DNA of 64,000 nt. Source: Tilletiaria anomala UBC 951. Its lineage: Eukaryota; Basidiomycota; Exobasidiomycetes; Georgefischeriales; Tilletiariaceae. The notes beneath the pieces are model-generated. The model was given only the letters and a program-made list of their open reading frames with translations, was not told the origin of the DNA and searched no databases. The translations under genes and the position numbers were made by a program. The DNA lies in assembly GCF_000711695.1 (NCBI RefSeq), contig NW_013546966.1:1-64000 (forward strand), read 5' to 3'. Below, in pieces: positions 45,237-56,217 of this stretch; position 1 is the stretch's first letter; each line of letters begins with the position of its first letter.

Positions 45237-48200
45237 ATGGTCGTCGACCGTACCCCCCCGCCACCCAGGCAGAAGCGCGTGCCCTTCAACAGCACGTCTC
45301 ATACAGCCGCCGGCCTGCCCATCCCAGCGGCACCTTCCTCGGCGTCTCTTGCGGCACAAGTGCCATTGAACCATGCTTCTGGCCCTCCTGCACCGGGAGC
45401 AGCATCAGAATCAGCGATAGCGCCAGCGCATCCCGTAGAAGAATTCACCTGGGCCCCACTAGGCGCACAAGGGCCAGCGCAGCCAACGCTCGCGGTTAGC
45501 AAGTCGCAGTGGCATCGCACGACAAGCACTTCGGCTGTCCCAGCTGCCCCAGTGCATCATTACAGCAACACAGACACTGCGACCGCGCTCCCGACCTCGC
45601 TCTCTCAGCCGATCGCCTTTTCAGCTGCTGCTGTGCATGAACACCACGCCCGGAGCGCAGCGAAGATGGGTAACGTCATCCGCATACCCTCGCTGGGATC
45701 CATTGCGCAGTTGCATCAGACCAAGGACGAGATCAGCGACTGGTACCAGCGGTCCTCGGCCGCCGCCACTACTACCAAAATCACCATCACTGCAGCCCCC
45801 GCCGCAGTACCCAAATCATTCGATGCTGGCCTCCCACAAGAGGCAGGCGCAGATGGCGACAGCAGCGTCGTCATTCACGACACGCCGAGTGGGTCGCCGC
45901 ATCCTGCACTACCGGCCTACCAGAGCGACCTAAGACTATCTCCCACTCGAGTGGCCATCCCTGCTGGAAGGCACCCTGACGTTACTACGCCCGCACGAGA
46001 ACCGATAGCAGCAGCATCCATCCCGCATCGGCAAGTAGACGTTTTCAATCAGAACGACAAGCAGCTCGTCCTCGCTGGCGCCCCGCTCACTGCCATGTCA
46101 CCCAGCTGGCCGCCGCCAGCGTCAACAGCGTGCACGCCCGCACGCACGCCGTCTGAGGTTGCTGCGAGCGCGTTTGCAGCGAGCCTGAGCGCGAGCGCGT
46201 CCGCCAAGCGGTGCGCCGGGGCCGCTGCACACGCAGGCTCCTCTCCGCCCAAGGACAGGGAACGCGACAGCATCCCGACGCCGCACCGGCTCGAACCAGC
46301 GGCGCGCCTGGCACGCGTCGAGGCGCATGAGCTTGCGGCACTGCGCAAGGCGAACGGCGCGCTTGCGGCCAAGGTCACTAAGCTCGAGGCGCGCGTCGAC
46401 GCGCGCGAGCGCGAGCTCGACGACTTGCGCGACGACCGCGACGGCTGGAAGAGCGAAGCGACGCGCCTGGACGACGAGCTGGGCGCTGGACAGGCGCAGG
46501 CGCTCGCGCGCGAGTACGACGCCGCGCGCCAACGCGCCGCGTGCGCCGACGCGCGCCTTACCGCCAGCGACGCAGCGTGGGCCCTTGTTTGTGAGCGCGA
46601 CGAGACGCGCCTCGCACACGTGGAGCTCGTCCTCTGCCGTAATGAGGCGACGTACCAGATGCACAGGGGGCACGAGCTCGCGCTTGCGCTCGCCATGGAC
46701 AAGTTCGAGCACGAGCGCCGGCTCGCGCAGGCGCACGCTGACGCCGCGCTGCGCGAACAGCGCGCTGCGAGCCGTGCCAGGGGAGAGGAGCGCGAGGGTA
46801 AGCGCATCGCGCAGTTACATAAAGAGGTTGAAAAGCTCAGACACACCCTCGAGGAGAAGGAGAACTGTCGAAAGGAGCTCAAGCAACTGGCGGACAAGCG
46901 TGCTATCACGATTGAAGAGCTCAAGGCACAGGTGCGTCGTCCCTTTCCTTTCTTTTTTTCCTTTTCACGAAGATGTACATCAGCTGACCGCATTTGTTTT
47001 GGTCAGGCCAAGATCGGGTCTGGCGCAGCCAAGCATGCAACTAGCAAGCTCATTCGCGGTCCAAAGATCGTTGAGTCGTCCTCTCCACCACGAGCAAACA
47101 GCGTCTCGCGCCACGCCACCAGTGCCAGCAGCAAACCTTCTGCACGCGCTTTCGCCGTCCTCCCCGATCCGCCGCCTATGCTTCCCCCTGCAGCAGCCGC
47201 ATCGGCAGGCACTAAACGCAGAAGGCTGCCGCCCATGCAAGGTGCCAGTGAGCCTTCCAGCATGCGTGGTGGCGAGGATGACAACGAGGAGGAGGAGGAG
47301 GATGAGGAGGAGGGTGGATGCGGCGACGTGGACACCGACGGCGCAGTCGGGGAGGCAGCGGAAGGAGCGCGGCGCTGGAGAGCTGCAACGCCTAGTCCTC
47401 ATTCACGCAAGAAACCTGCGGCTGCTGCTTCCAAACGCATTGCTACTACCGAGGCAACCAGGCGCAGATACCGCGACGAGGAGGATGAGACGGCTGAAGA
47501 GGTGGAAGGTGAGGAAGAGGAAGAGGAAGTGGAAGAGTATAGAGAGAGCAGCAGAAACAAGCGCCGGACTGCTGCAAGCGGCACGACGAACACCAAGCGT
47601 GCCGCGCCGCGAGCCGCCGCGCCCTCAGCTGCTGCATCCGCAGCCAAGCCGATGGCGTTATCGCGCGCCCAGGCCAAGAGCACAGCAGACTCGATCCGCG
47701 ATTCGGTCGAGCGCACACCCATGTTGGTGTCCAAGGCCAAGGCGGCAAGGCGGAAGCCTCTAGGGGAAATCGGACATGGAAGTGTTGCTGCCCAACGAGG
47801 CGATGGCGGCGACGAAGAAGGCGAGGACGTCAACGGCAGCGGCAGCAAGGGTACCGGTGGTAAACGTGGAGCGTTCAGCATCTTGGCAGTCACAGCTACC
47901 ACCACCTCTGTCACCGCCAACAACCGCAGAATAGGGACCGCAAAGGCGAATGCGAAGGAACAGCAGGCACCTGCGCCGGACGCTGTCGCGGTCGCTGCTG
48001 CGGAGGGCGGTGCGGAGGGCGGGAAAAAGAAGCGGCGCAAGCTGCTGGGCGGAGGCAACGCGCTTGGTCGCCTGGCGCTTGGTTCTGTAGAGGTAAGCGA
48101 GCACGAGCCTGTCCTCACTCTGCAAACGAACCTATTCACTGATCACCTTTTGCATTTGGCTTTTTTCTTTGCTGTTTTGCAACCACAGGGCACATCATCG

Positions 48201-48320
48201 CTGAACCCTTCCTTTGCACTCCCGCTCGAGCTATCACCTGTCAAGCCGGGCGCAGCCGGGCGCCAGCCGCTCGGGATTGCGGGTGGTGGCGGCGGTGCCG
48301 GCTTGAGCGTGTTTAGGTGA
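45237..48320 (+). CDS. Unrecognised coiled-coil, probably nuclear protein
   Basis: Three exons (45237-46931, 47007-48092, 48189-48320) give 970 residues. Both introns have GT..AG ends and lengths divisible by three, so an unspliced reading also stays open; they are inferred from donor, pyrimidine tract and loss of coding character. I do not recognise a family. Residues 1-350 are Ala/Pro/Ser-rich and low in order. Residues about 360-565 form a long charged coiled coil (HELAALRKANGALAAKV, LEARVDARERELDDLRDDRD, LHKEVEKLRHTLEEKENC). Residues 565-900 alternate acidic runs (EEEEEDEEEGG, VEGEEEEEEVEEY) with basic nuclear-localisation-like clusters (GTKRRRLPP, SSRNKRRTA, GGKKKRRKLLGGG). The last exon reads LNPSFALPLELSPVKP, a tidy motif that may be conserved. 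Overall the build suggests a chromatin, kinetochore or spindle-pole protein, but that is a guess. Confidence 0.75.
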   Translation: MVVDRTPPPPRQKRVPFNSTSHTAAGLPIPAAPSSASLAAQVPLNHASGPPAPGAASESAIAPAHPVEEFTWAPLGAQGPAQPTLAVSKSQWHRTTSTSAVPAAPVHHYSNTDTATALPTSLSQPIAFSAAAVHEHHARSAAKMGNVIRIPSLGSIAQLHQTKDEISDWYQRSSAAATTTKITITAAPAAVPKSFDAGLPQEAGADGDSSVVIHDTPSGSPHPALPAYQSDLRLSPTRVAIPAGRHPDVTTPAREPIAAASIPHRQVDVFNQNDKQLVLAGAPLTAMSPSWPPPASTACTPARTPSEVAASAFAASLSASASAKRCAGAAAHAGSSPPKDRERDSIPTPHRLEPAARLARVEAHELAALRKANGALAAKVTKLEARVDARERELDDLRDDRDGWKSEATRLDDELGAGQAQALAREYDAARQRAACADARLTASDAAWALVCERDETRLAHVELVLCRNEATYQMHRGHELALALAMDKFEHERRLAQAHADAALREQRAASRARGEEREGKRIAQLHKEVEKLRHTLEEKENCRKELKQLADKRAITIEELKAQVRRPFPFFFSFSRRCTSADRICFGQAKIGSGAAKHATSKLIRGPKIVESSSPPRANSVSRHATSASSKPSARAFAVLPDPPPMLPPAAAASAGTKRRRLPPMQGASEPSSMRGGEDDNEEEEEDEEEGGCGDVDTDGAVGEAAEGARRWRAATPSPHSRKKPAAAASKRIATTEATRRRYRDEEDETAEEVEGEEEEEEVEEYRESSRNKRRTAASGTTNTKRAAPRAAAPSAAASAAKPMALSRAQAKSTADSIRDSVERTPMLVSKAKAARRKPLGEIGHGSVAAQRGDGGDEEGEDVNGSGSKGTGGKRGAFSILAVTATTTSVTANNRRIGTAKANAKEQQAPAPDAVAVAAAEGGAEGGKKKRRKLLGGGNALGRLALGSVEVSEHEPVLTLQTNLFTDHLLHLAFFFAVLQPQGTSSLNPSFALPLELSPVKPGAAGRQPLGIAGGGGGAGLSVFR

Positions 48321-50707
48321 GCGCTGAGCGCACCCGGACGAGGGCTGTTGCGCGTACAGCGTGTTCTGGACGAGTCACATTGCTGTTGTTCATTTGTACA
48401 TACGTTTGTGCTGCATTTACCCCCGAAGCATGGTGGTGCCGTGGTTAACTCTCTGCCTGACAGTGTGTAAGGTGCGAACGTCAACGGCAGAGGCGGGCAC
48501 ATACACCTGCCCTCGTGATTGCTGCACCAGCCGGCACCCACCATCAATGCCGGGCGTGCACATTTGTCAAAAAGAGGGACGAGATTGTAGCCCGTGGGCA
48601 GCATGGTGCACCGTGCAAATAGCAGGGCCATGCCATACTTGACACCTCGCAAAGATTTTCGTTGTCGATGTGCGCGCCGAGCATTGGGTGTAGGCTGCAG
48701 TATGATGCTAGGATGACGGCACGACCAAAAGCTTCGAAGAGGGTGAGGATGATAGGGATTGGCCATGCACAAGTATCCATTCATTTTATAAGTAATTATT
48801 CATCGATGTAACAGCGGTGTGGGTATGATGAACATAACAGCTGGCGTTGAAGGATGCGACATTGCTTGCGTGAATCAGTGGTTGCAGCGTGCTTGTTGGT
48901 CAGCGAACCCGTGTTTGTGCGGTTCGCCAGGAAATACGATCAGCTCCCATCAAGCTGATGCTAGCAATTCGCACGTCGGCGAGGTTACGGTGACCTCGAA
49001 CCTCACAAAGACACAAGCCATGACGAACACGACGACATTTTATGTTACTGACCCTAATCTCACACGCAGGTCTCCAAAACACCTGACCAAAAATACCAAT
49101 GGAATCTCTCACCCATTTGCATCAGTGACCCAAGGTCAACCGTCTCGCCTCTTATTCCGTTACTCATCTCTGTCTTTTGAGTTCATCAAGACCAGCGGAG
49201 CTGGAAACATTGTCAACAATAGATGTTTTGCACATAAATACATTGGAGGTACCAGAAGACGCGTTACCGAGTGGCTGCTTGCTGTCACTGGGCATAGTGC
49301 CGGAGCTGGACGTCTACAGCGTTGACCTTTGGCCATTATTGCTGCGAGACGAAGCTACTATGAGGCGTTGGTGACGATGAGTGACGCGACAAGACTAGAC
49401 GCGTTTGACCGTCGGTGTCGCAAACGATGCGCACACTGGGAGGGGGTGATGTAACATGTAAGGGAGAAGATGGAGTGTGACAAGGAGAAAGCAAGGAAGA
49501 CCGAGCCGCATAGACTGCAGTCTGGAGCTAAACGTGTACATCAACGCGTACCATACGTACGCTTGTCTCTCAAACTTGTAGCGCTGGATCCAACGCAAGG
49601 ACTGAGCAGCGTGATGCGACTGGTGCACCCAGCTTTCGAGACAAACGGAGCTTGCTTCCTGGCCCACAAACATTGCTGAATTCAAAGAGCGTCAAAGCAT
49701 CGATCGGTATCCCGCCTCTGTTGGGAGACGAAGAACACCCGGAGAAGCGTAGCGGATCAGCGAGCCTCGCTCGCTTCATCCTCACTCATGGCTGCCGGAA
49801 TGAGGTCCAACGTGACTGGAAAGTGTCGCCGCGCGCGAAAGCCGCGTGAGTTTGGAACGCCCAAGGAGCTTCGAAAGAAATTCCCGCTTGGTTGATTCGG
49901 CCGTTATGCCGGCGGCGATTCAACGGAGACTGGTTTTCTGCCCTAGCAAGTAATACATTCAAACTCGGATCAACCTCGAGCCCGCACAGACCTTGGACCC
50001 TGGCAGCCATAAAGTACCATTGCATCGTTGGATTTCTATGTACCCTCCAGCGTTTGTAGAGGGGAGGAGGGACAGGGCATTGGAACGGGGGAAATCGTTC
50101 CCAGTATCAACAAAGCAAAAAGCAATAACGAAGTGCAGAAAATCGACGGACTGTGAACAATACTCCGTAAAGCGAATCCATTTTCCGGATAGAAATAAAG
50201 GCAATAAGGCGCAAATAGTTTTTCAACCATTCGCCGTTTCGAGACTGGTCATGTGTACTCACTTGCCCAAGTGGGACGAAATAGACTCGGAAAAATAAAT
50301 CCTCTCATGGATCCAAAATCAAAGAAATGACAGTAAAATCAAACATATTCGGTCCAAATAGCAATGCTTTCCGTCAGCCATCGCATGCAATTGACGTGTT
50401 TCGGCGATATCGTGGACTTGCGTTTGGACTTGAAGATAAAGTCCGGAGCGGCGTTGATACCGTTGGTGATCAGATATGGGATTAGTCAAATGCATCACGA
50501 CAATGCAAGGCGCATCTATAAAAAGGCTCCATGCACTCGAGCTCGCACTTCATCGTTAGCAGCATTTTTCATTACTGCTGCTACGGTTTGCACTTGTCGG
50601 CGTAAAGGCATCCGCGACGACGGCAAGAGCTTGTGCCCTGCTCACTACTTATCCACGCCGTTGAAGCCTGCAAGAGCCGGTCCAGCTCCCACACCTTCTG
50701 GTTGACA
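48321..50707. other. Intergenic, no supported gene
   Basis: About 2.4 kb between the coiled-coil gene and the DOPA-dioxygenase gene. One plus-strand frame of about 168 codons (48819-49325) is open but lacks any motif and has no nearby introns or codon signature like its neighbours. A TACTCCGTA nonamer lies at 50161-50169, the reverse complement of the one at 13024. Nothing else stands out. Confidence 0.55.
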
Positions 50708-51587
50708 ATGGCAGCGCTGCCACTCAGCGCTCCGCGCGATCACTTCCTTCTTTCTCCTTCGTACGCGGGCAACGAACCGCTAAGTGAAGTTAAAGCTGCT
50801 GATGGAAAGAGCGTCGTCAACCCTGCCTTCGTCCCGCCTGCTACGGCGTCAAACGAGGCCAAGGCAAAGGGTCGGAGTGTCTGGTACGATGCATTTCAAG
50901 ATCCTATCGACGCTTCGAGACATGGGTACGCGTTATGAAAGCTCACTGAAGCTCGCACCTCGTGCTTCTGCGCTTGAAAGGCGCCCATGCTGACTGTGTG
51001 GTTGCACTTGCTCCTTGCCCCCCCCCCTTCACAGCTTTGACATTCACATCTACTACCCAGACTACGACGAGTCTGAAACAGACCCATCCAAGCTGCACCC
51101 CAAGACCGTTCATGCATTGGCCTTGCGCGAACGGATCCGCCGAGAGTTTCCAGAGCTTCGCTGCTACCGTGCATGGCCTAAGCCGGTCGGTCCACACGTG
51201 AGCTTGGAAACGGTTGCCTTAGGATGATCGCCCAAAGGCTGACCGTGGGTTCCCCGTGCGTGTTGCTTCAACTCGTATTTCTGCCAGCCCACGGCCATGT
51301 TCGAGCTAAACGTTTTCACACCCGAGCAACTCGGAGCGATCATACCGTTTCTCCTTGCAAATAGAGGGTGAGTGCAAGTTTTTGGCCCGCCATAGCAAAA
51401 ATGGCGCTCGATATTGAACGGCACGCCTCCACGTTCCATGCTCACTCCCGCTAGCGACCTGTCAGTCCTCCTTCATCCCAACACGCACGACGAAATCAAA
51501 GACCATACTGATTTTGCCGTGTGGTTCGGGCATCCTGTTGTTCTGAACATCGACCTGCTGCTTGAACCATCTGCCAAGAGAGACTAG
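50708..51587 (+). CDS. DOPA 4,5-dioxygenase family protein
   Basis: Four exons (50708-50925, 51035-51197, 51288-51367, 51455-51587) give 197 residues in frame. The family opens the catechol ring of DOPA in betalain-making fungi and plants, but many fungal members have unknown substrates. The core reads FDIHIYYPDYDESE (metal His), ALALRERIRREFPEL and KPVGPHPTAMFELNVFTPEQ (conserved His in GPH), then GAIIPFLLANRGDLSVLLHP and NTHDEIKDHTDFAVWFGHP with further His residues, and ends LNIDLLLEPSAKRD. All conserved His sites are visible. The N-terminal 70 residues are a looser extension before the domain. Small size, no signal peptide, and no pigment-pathway neighbours suggest a cytosolic enzyme acting alone. 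The end is 231 bp from the convergent Oca6-like gene. Confidence 0.9.
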
Positions 51588-51818
51588 GATCATTATCACC
51601 AGCAACAGCAGCAGCAGGGGCGATGGAAGCATGGCTCTTTCAAGCCAGATGCCCTCAAAGTACGATCGAATGAGCCTCAACGAGGCTTGAATATATGATA
51701 GTGAACGCAATGACCACAGGCCTCGCACCGGAACATGCAAACGGAATTGTAAAGGTTCATTGGAATACAACTGTGCAATTCTCGAGGACAACATACGCGC
51801 AGCGGAGCTTAAACACAC

Positions 51819-54800
51819 TCAGTAGCCTTCAAGGTCCAGGGCTTCGAGCGCCAAATTATCTCTTGACCCGTGCTCGTCGTCATCGTCGTCATCTTCTTCT
51901 TCCAGCTCGTCCTCCTCCTCGGCAAGCGTCTCCTCTTCCTCCTCTGCCTCTTCCTGCTCCGTCTCCGTCTCCATCTCCATCTCCGTCTCCATCTCCGTCT
52001 CAGCTTCAGCATCAGGCTCGACCTCGAGGCCTGCGCCCAGTTGCGCTGTTTGGCGCGCCTCGGGCGGTGGCAGGTAACTCGTCGGCGAGTTGATGATGCC
52101 GCCGTGCTGCATCGCCCGCGCACCCTCGTGCGATATCCCCTCGATTCGCAGCCATTGACGCTGTCTGTCTTGCCCCTTCGCATCCGCGCGGCTGCTATCG
52201 AGTACGTTCAGAGCGGGTGCAGAGAACTCGCGATATTTCAAGTCCGTTTTGTTGACGAGCGCGCCTGGTCGCGCAGGCGATGGCTGCGATGACAAGGTGG
52301 CTCCAACGGGGCTGGCGACAAGTGCATCAGCCACCTGACCAGGGTCAGTGCTACGGATGAAGCCGGCGACGTTCCCCGCGCGGGTGGGCGTAGCTTGATC
52401 TTCACACAGCATCAGCTTGCTGCCGATTGTCAAGTCGGCTCGCGAGGCCGAGGAAGAGGCGGGTAAGTCGATCAGACGTCTGGAAAGCAGCTGACTAGAG
52501 AGCAACGCCTCTTCGCCGATCACATTAGACGTTCCGGCGTTTCTGTGCGGCGAGGCTGGCTCGCATGGCGCGACGTCGCCGACATCTTGCCTGCCATCGC
52601 TGAAGCCACCACTGCTATGGTCGCTTTCGTTTCTGACTTGATTTCCCGGATCAGAAAAGAGTGTTGAACAGGTCCTCTCGTCCTTGCCCGAGGCAGACGA
52701 TGTAGGCTTGGCCTTTGGGGTGGAATGCTCTGCAGCGTCCATCTCATCGTCGAGTACGACAACGTGATGCAGACGTCGTGCCTGTTGCGGAAGCATGCTT
52801 GTAGGGGATATCAGTCTTGCACCTGGCCCGTGGGTATCCAGCGAAGCTGTTGTGCCGCTAGCCGAAGACGCAAGAGCAATAGACGATGACGCTGCAGATG
52901 TCGCCTCACCCTGCACTTGCGCTTGCACGGAGAGCATCTGCAGCCTTTCAGCTAACATCTTCGAATGCGCCACTTCGTCTTGCGGCATGTGCTGCTCGTC
53001 GGAATAGGCAGAAGTGCTATCAACGGCAGCAGCCGCTGCAGAGCGTCCGAAGGCAAGCCCCAAGCCGACAGGAGCAGATTGTTGGTCCGTCATTGCGGGA
53101 GAGAGCGATTCGCCAACGCTGCTCGATGCGCTGCTGCTGCTGCCGCTGGCGTGGATATGGTGCTGCAGCCCACTGCTTCCTCGCAAATGGCATTGTGGGG
53201 TGCGCGTCCCACCGCGTGCACCACCACAGGCCTTCGCGTACTTCGGCGCATGATCTGGCGACGCGCAGTCACAGCTTCGGTTACTTGCAGCAGCAGCAGA
53301 AGAAGAAGCGTCACCGTATGCGAAGTGCATCGATGCAAAGGTAGGTGTATGCGGAGCACTGAGCAGCTCTGCTGTGTCGGCATGGCCGCTGAAGGTGTAG
53401 CTGGGGGTGCTGCTGCTGCTGCCGCTGCCACTGCCCCTTCCCCTGGAGCTGCTGGTTACAGTGCTGCTGCGACTCATGCTGGTGCTCCCACTTGCGTAAC
53501 GCGAGTGCGGGTGCGACTGATTCGCCGGATGAGAATGCAAGGGCGAGAACAAGTCCTGGTGTTCGACGTGCGCACCTCTGTTGTTGCTGCTGCTACTACT
53601 ACTACTACTGCCGCTGCTGTCGACGCCGTGATGAGAGATGATGCTATCATACAGACTCATACGCCGGGAGCGCGAGCGATTCGTGGACGTGCTTGTACTT
53701 GTGCTGCTGTTGCTGTTCAGACTTGAACCCGTGTTAGGCAGTCCAGCCATCATGCCCCGTGACAGATTCGAGTGTGAACTGGCGCGTTTGATGCCGTTGC
53801 CCTTGCTGCTTCTGAGACCACGTTCCCTCTCCCGGTGATGGCGATGATGGTTGTGATGAGGGCGGTGATGATGCTGGTGATGTCCATGTCCATGCCCGCT
53901 ATGATGGTAATGCAGAGCATGATGTACCGAGAGCGGGTGCGATGGATGTGGCGGATGCTCGACATACCAATCTTGCGGCTCGAGATCGAATCCCAGCCTC
54001 TGGTGGAAATATGGGTGCGCGACTGGAAGCTGCAAGGCCCCTCTCGCAGTGGCATGGCTGATGAATCGACATACGTCCGCGTGGGACCATTTCAGCGCGG
54101 TAGCTGCTATGATGGTCGGAGTCGATGAGGTGGAGGAGGTGGGTTGGAAATTCATGGCCGGGGAGGACGAACGTGTCGAGGAAACGCTGCCAAGCATGTC
54201 TGTGGCCGTTGCAGGCATAAGCGGCATTCCTGTCGATGAAGAGGATAAGACGCTATCGGCAGTAGCACTGGCCCTATTGGTCGACTCGTTGTGCGCGTCA
54301 GTACTCTGCAGAGGCCTGCGCTCCCGTTCTTGCTCGCGGTTCCACCAGGCGAGAAACTCTTTTTCGAGATTATGCCAAGCCCACGGATCAAGAAGCGCAT
54401 TCAGCGTGACCGCCTGTCCATTCTTTTGCAGCTCCTTGAATGCTTTAGAAGTAGACGAGAGCGGTAAGGTGCTCGCCCAGAGCCAACTCGGCAGCTGGCT
54501 TCGACGCGGCAAGCGCACGTGGACGGTCTTGCTTCCGCCCAAAGATGGGCCACCACCGGAACTTGCACTTGAGCTGACGTTGCCATTCTTCGCGATGTTT
54601 GGAGCTTCGGAAGAGGCGATGGTGGTAGATACTTCAATTGGTGTGTCGCCGAAATGCCGAACGAAATCGGTGACTGACTTTGGTATACCTTCTGACGGTA
54701 TCTCGCGTAACGTCCGCAGCAGTTCGGCATGGATGGAAGGCATGAACAATCCTTGTACTTTGCGCAATATGGCGAGCAGGAGCGGCAATATGGATTGTCC

Positions 54801-55379
54801 ATCTAGGTCATGTACGTAGAGCGGTTGGTTCTCGCGGCAGAGAATGACCTAAAGATGACCATGTCAGACATAGTTGCACCCGCCTCAATGACACGTTCGG
54901 AGCAAACGTACCCTGAGAGCTTCGAGCGCGCTAGCCTGGGAAATACCAATCGTCTCAACCTCCTTGACCTTTTCGCACTTGATATGTACGATCCGAACAT
55001 GATGCTCTTTGCACCAGTCCAGCACGACCCTACCGCCTTCATCCTCGGCATCATCGGCGTACTTGACGAGCGATTTGGGCGTCAGGCTGAGGATGGTCCG
55101 CAGGCCGAGCTGCCGCAGGAAAGCCAGGTGGCGCGGCCGTGGGTGGGAGCCGCGGTACACAGCTTCAGCGGCGGAGGATGCTACGCTGGAGCCTCTTGTA
55201 AAACGCACTGCACCGTCGCGTGCGTCGCTCGACGATGGCTCCGACGCCGAAGAGGATGATGGCGGTTGTGGCGACGGCGGAGGCTGCAGCGCCGCATGGG
55301 GAGGTTGGGCGGTAAATGCTACGGGCGCAAAGCGGAGAGGCGGATTAAGCGCCTTGCACTGGGAGGATTGGTGCGCCAT
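51819..55379 (-). CDS. Large Oca6/Siw14-type protein lacking the CX5R signature
   Basis: Two exons (55379-54912, 54848-51819) give 1165 residues. The N-terminal 200 residues follow the Siw14/Oca tyrosine-phosphatase-like family: VYRGSHPRPRHLAFLRQLGL, LRTILSLTPKSLVKY, VVLDWCKEHHVRIVHIKCEK and VILCRENQPLYVHDLDGQS. The last piece is the P-loop position, where active members have His-Cys-x5-Arg; here it reads His-Asp and no Arg follows at the right distance, so catalysis by that route is unlikely. The next 150 residues resemble the Oca6-like tail (LKWSHADVC region). Residues about 330-360 are His-rich (nt about 53830-53920), then long Ser-rich stretches, and the C-terminus is strongly acidic with Glu-Met-Glu-Thr repeats and an Asp run. 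Fungal Oca proteins are usually 200-300 residues, so most of this one is low-complexity addition. The start is the first ATG before the Pro/Ser leader. Confidence 0.82.
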
Positions 55380-56217
55380 TATGAGTTTGGCTTCGAGCCC
55401 GAATTCGAACTGCTGCCGTTATTTCTGCAGGTAGGGCTCAGTCGATGCTTGACTAGGTCGGTGCCATCTCCGCATAGCGATGAAGGGCCGGCTATGACTT
55501 TGCAGGTCTCGGAGCGCATGAAACTCTTCGGAAAGACCGTACGTCCTCCTGCACCCCATTGCAGGGCCAAGGCAAGTGCCATACATAGGACGATAGCATG
55601 TATGGAGTATCAAATACCTCACCATTGTGTAATAAATACATCCTGCGCCTGTTCCGAATAGAATGATCAGGATGAGCTCGGTGACTAAGCGAACATTTAG
55701 TTGCCGAGCTCGACTGTTCTGTTCTGTTCCGTTCCGACTTTTGCCAGTGTGGCTAAGCCCGCTCGGATCCTCCGAGTTTATCGCCACGACATGAGAAGAC
55801 CAAAGCATGCTACCTCCGTTGAGGATGAGGGTGGGGGTTTCGACGCCCCTCAGCCTCCCCTTCCTGGCTCATTCCATTCTTCCAGAACGTGTCGCTCGAA
55901 TATTCAAGGTCAAGGCTGACACCCTGCGCGCAAGCCAGCCAGCAGTTTACTACTGAGGCGAGCCTCCACCGATGCCGGACACCAAGCCAGGTGTACTGCA
56001 GCAACAGGGTATAAAAACGTTTCCCCTTTCCATCCCATCGCTCGGCTTCCTCTTTTTGACAGCCATCACCATCGCATCATCCCTCTTTCTGTACCGCAGC
56101 CCATCTCTGATCACTTCGAAAGCTCAAGGCTCAAGGCCGACAGAACGAAAAGAAACGCAAGCACACGCCACAGACACTCAACCGCTGCTCGCACCGCCGA
56201 CAGCATTCCTCGCAAAC
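55380..56217. promoter_or_regulatory. Divergent intergenic region with a (CTGTT)n-like run
   Basis: About 840 bp between the Oca6-like start and the pirin start at 56218, facing apart. A short run of CTGTT/CCGTT units lies at 55714-55736. The reading frame of pirin is open back to ATG 55972, so part of this may be coding (see pirin). Confidence 0.5.

Noticed and set aside
46049-46993. A 314-codon minus-strand frame opposite the coiled-coil gene (and another at 47399-48139).
   Set aside because: Both are antisense shadows of Ala/Glu/Arg-rich coding sequence and consist of Ser/Ala/Arg runs without domains.
45237-48320. Single-exon reading of the coiled-coil gene.
   Set aside because: It stays open only because both introns are divisible by three; donor, pyrimidine tract and acceptor are clear at 46932-47006 and 48093-48188.
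48819-49325. A 168-codon plus-strand frame in the 48-50 kb gap.
   Set aside because: No motif, no splice context, a GTG at its first codon and composition unlike the real genes nearby.
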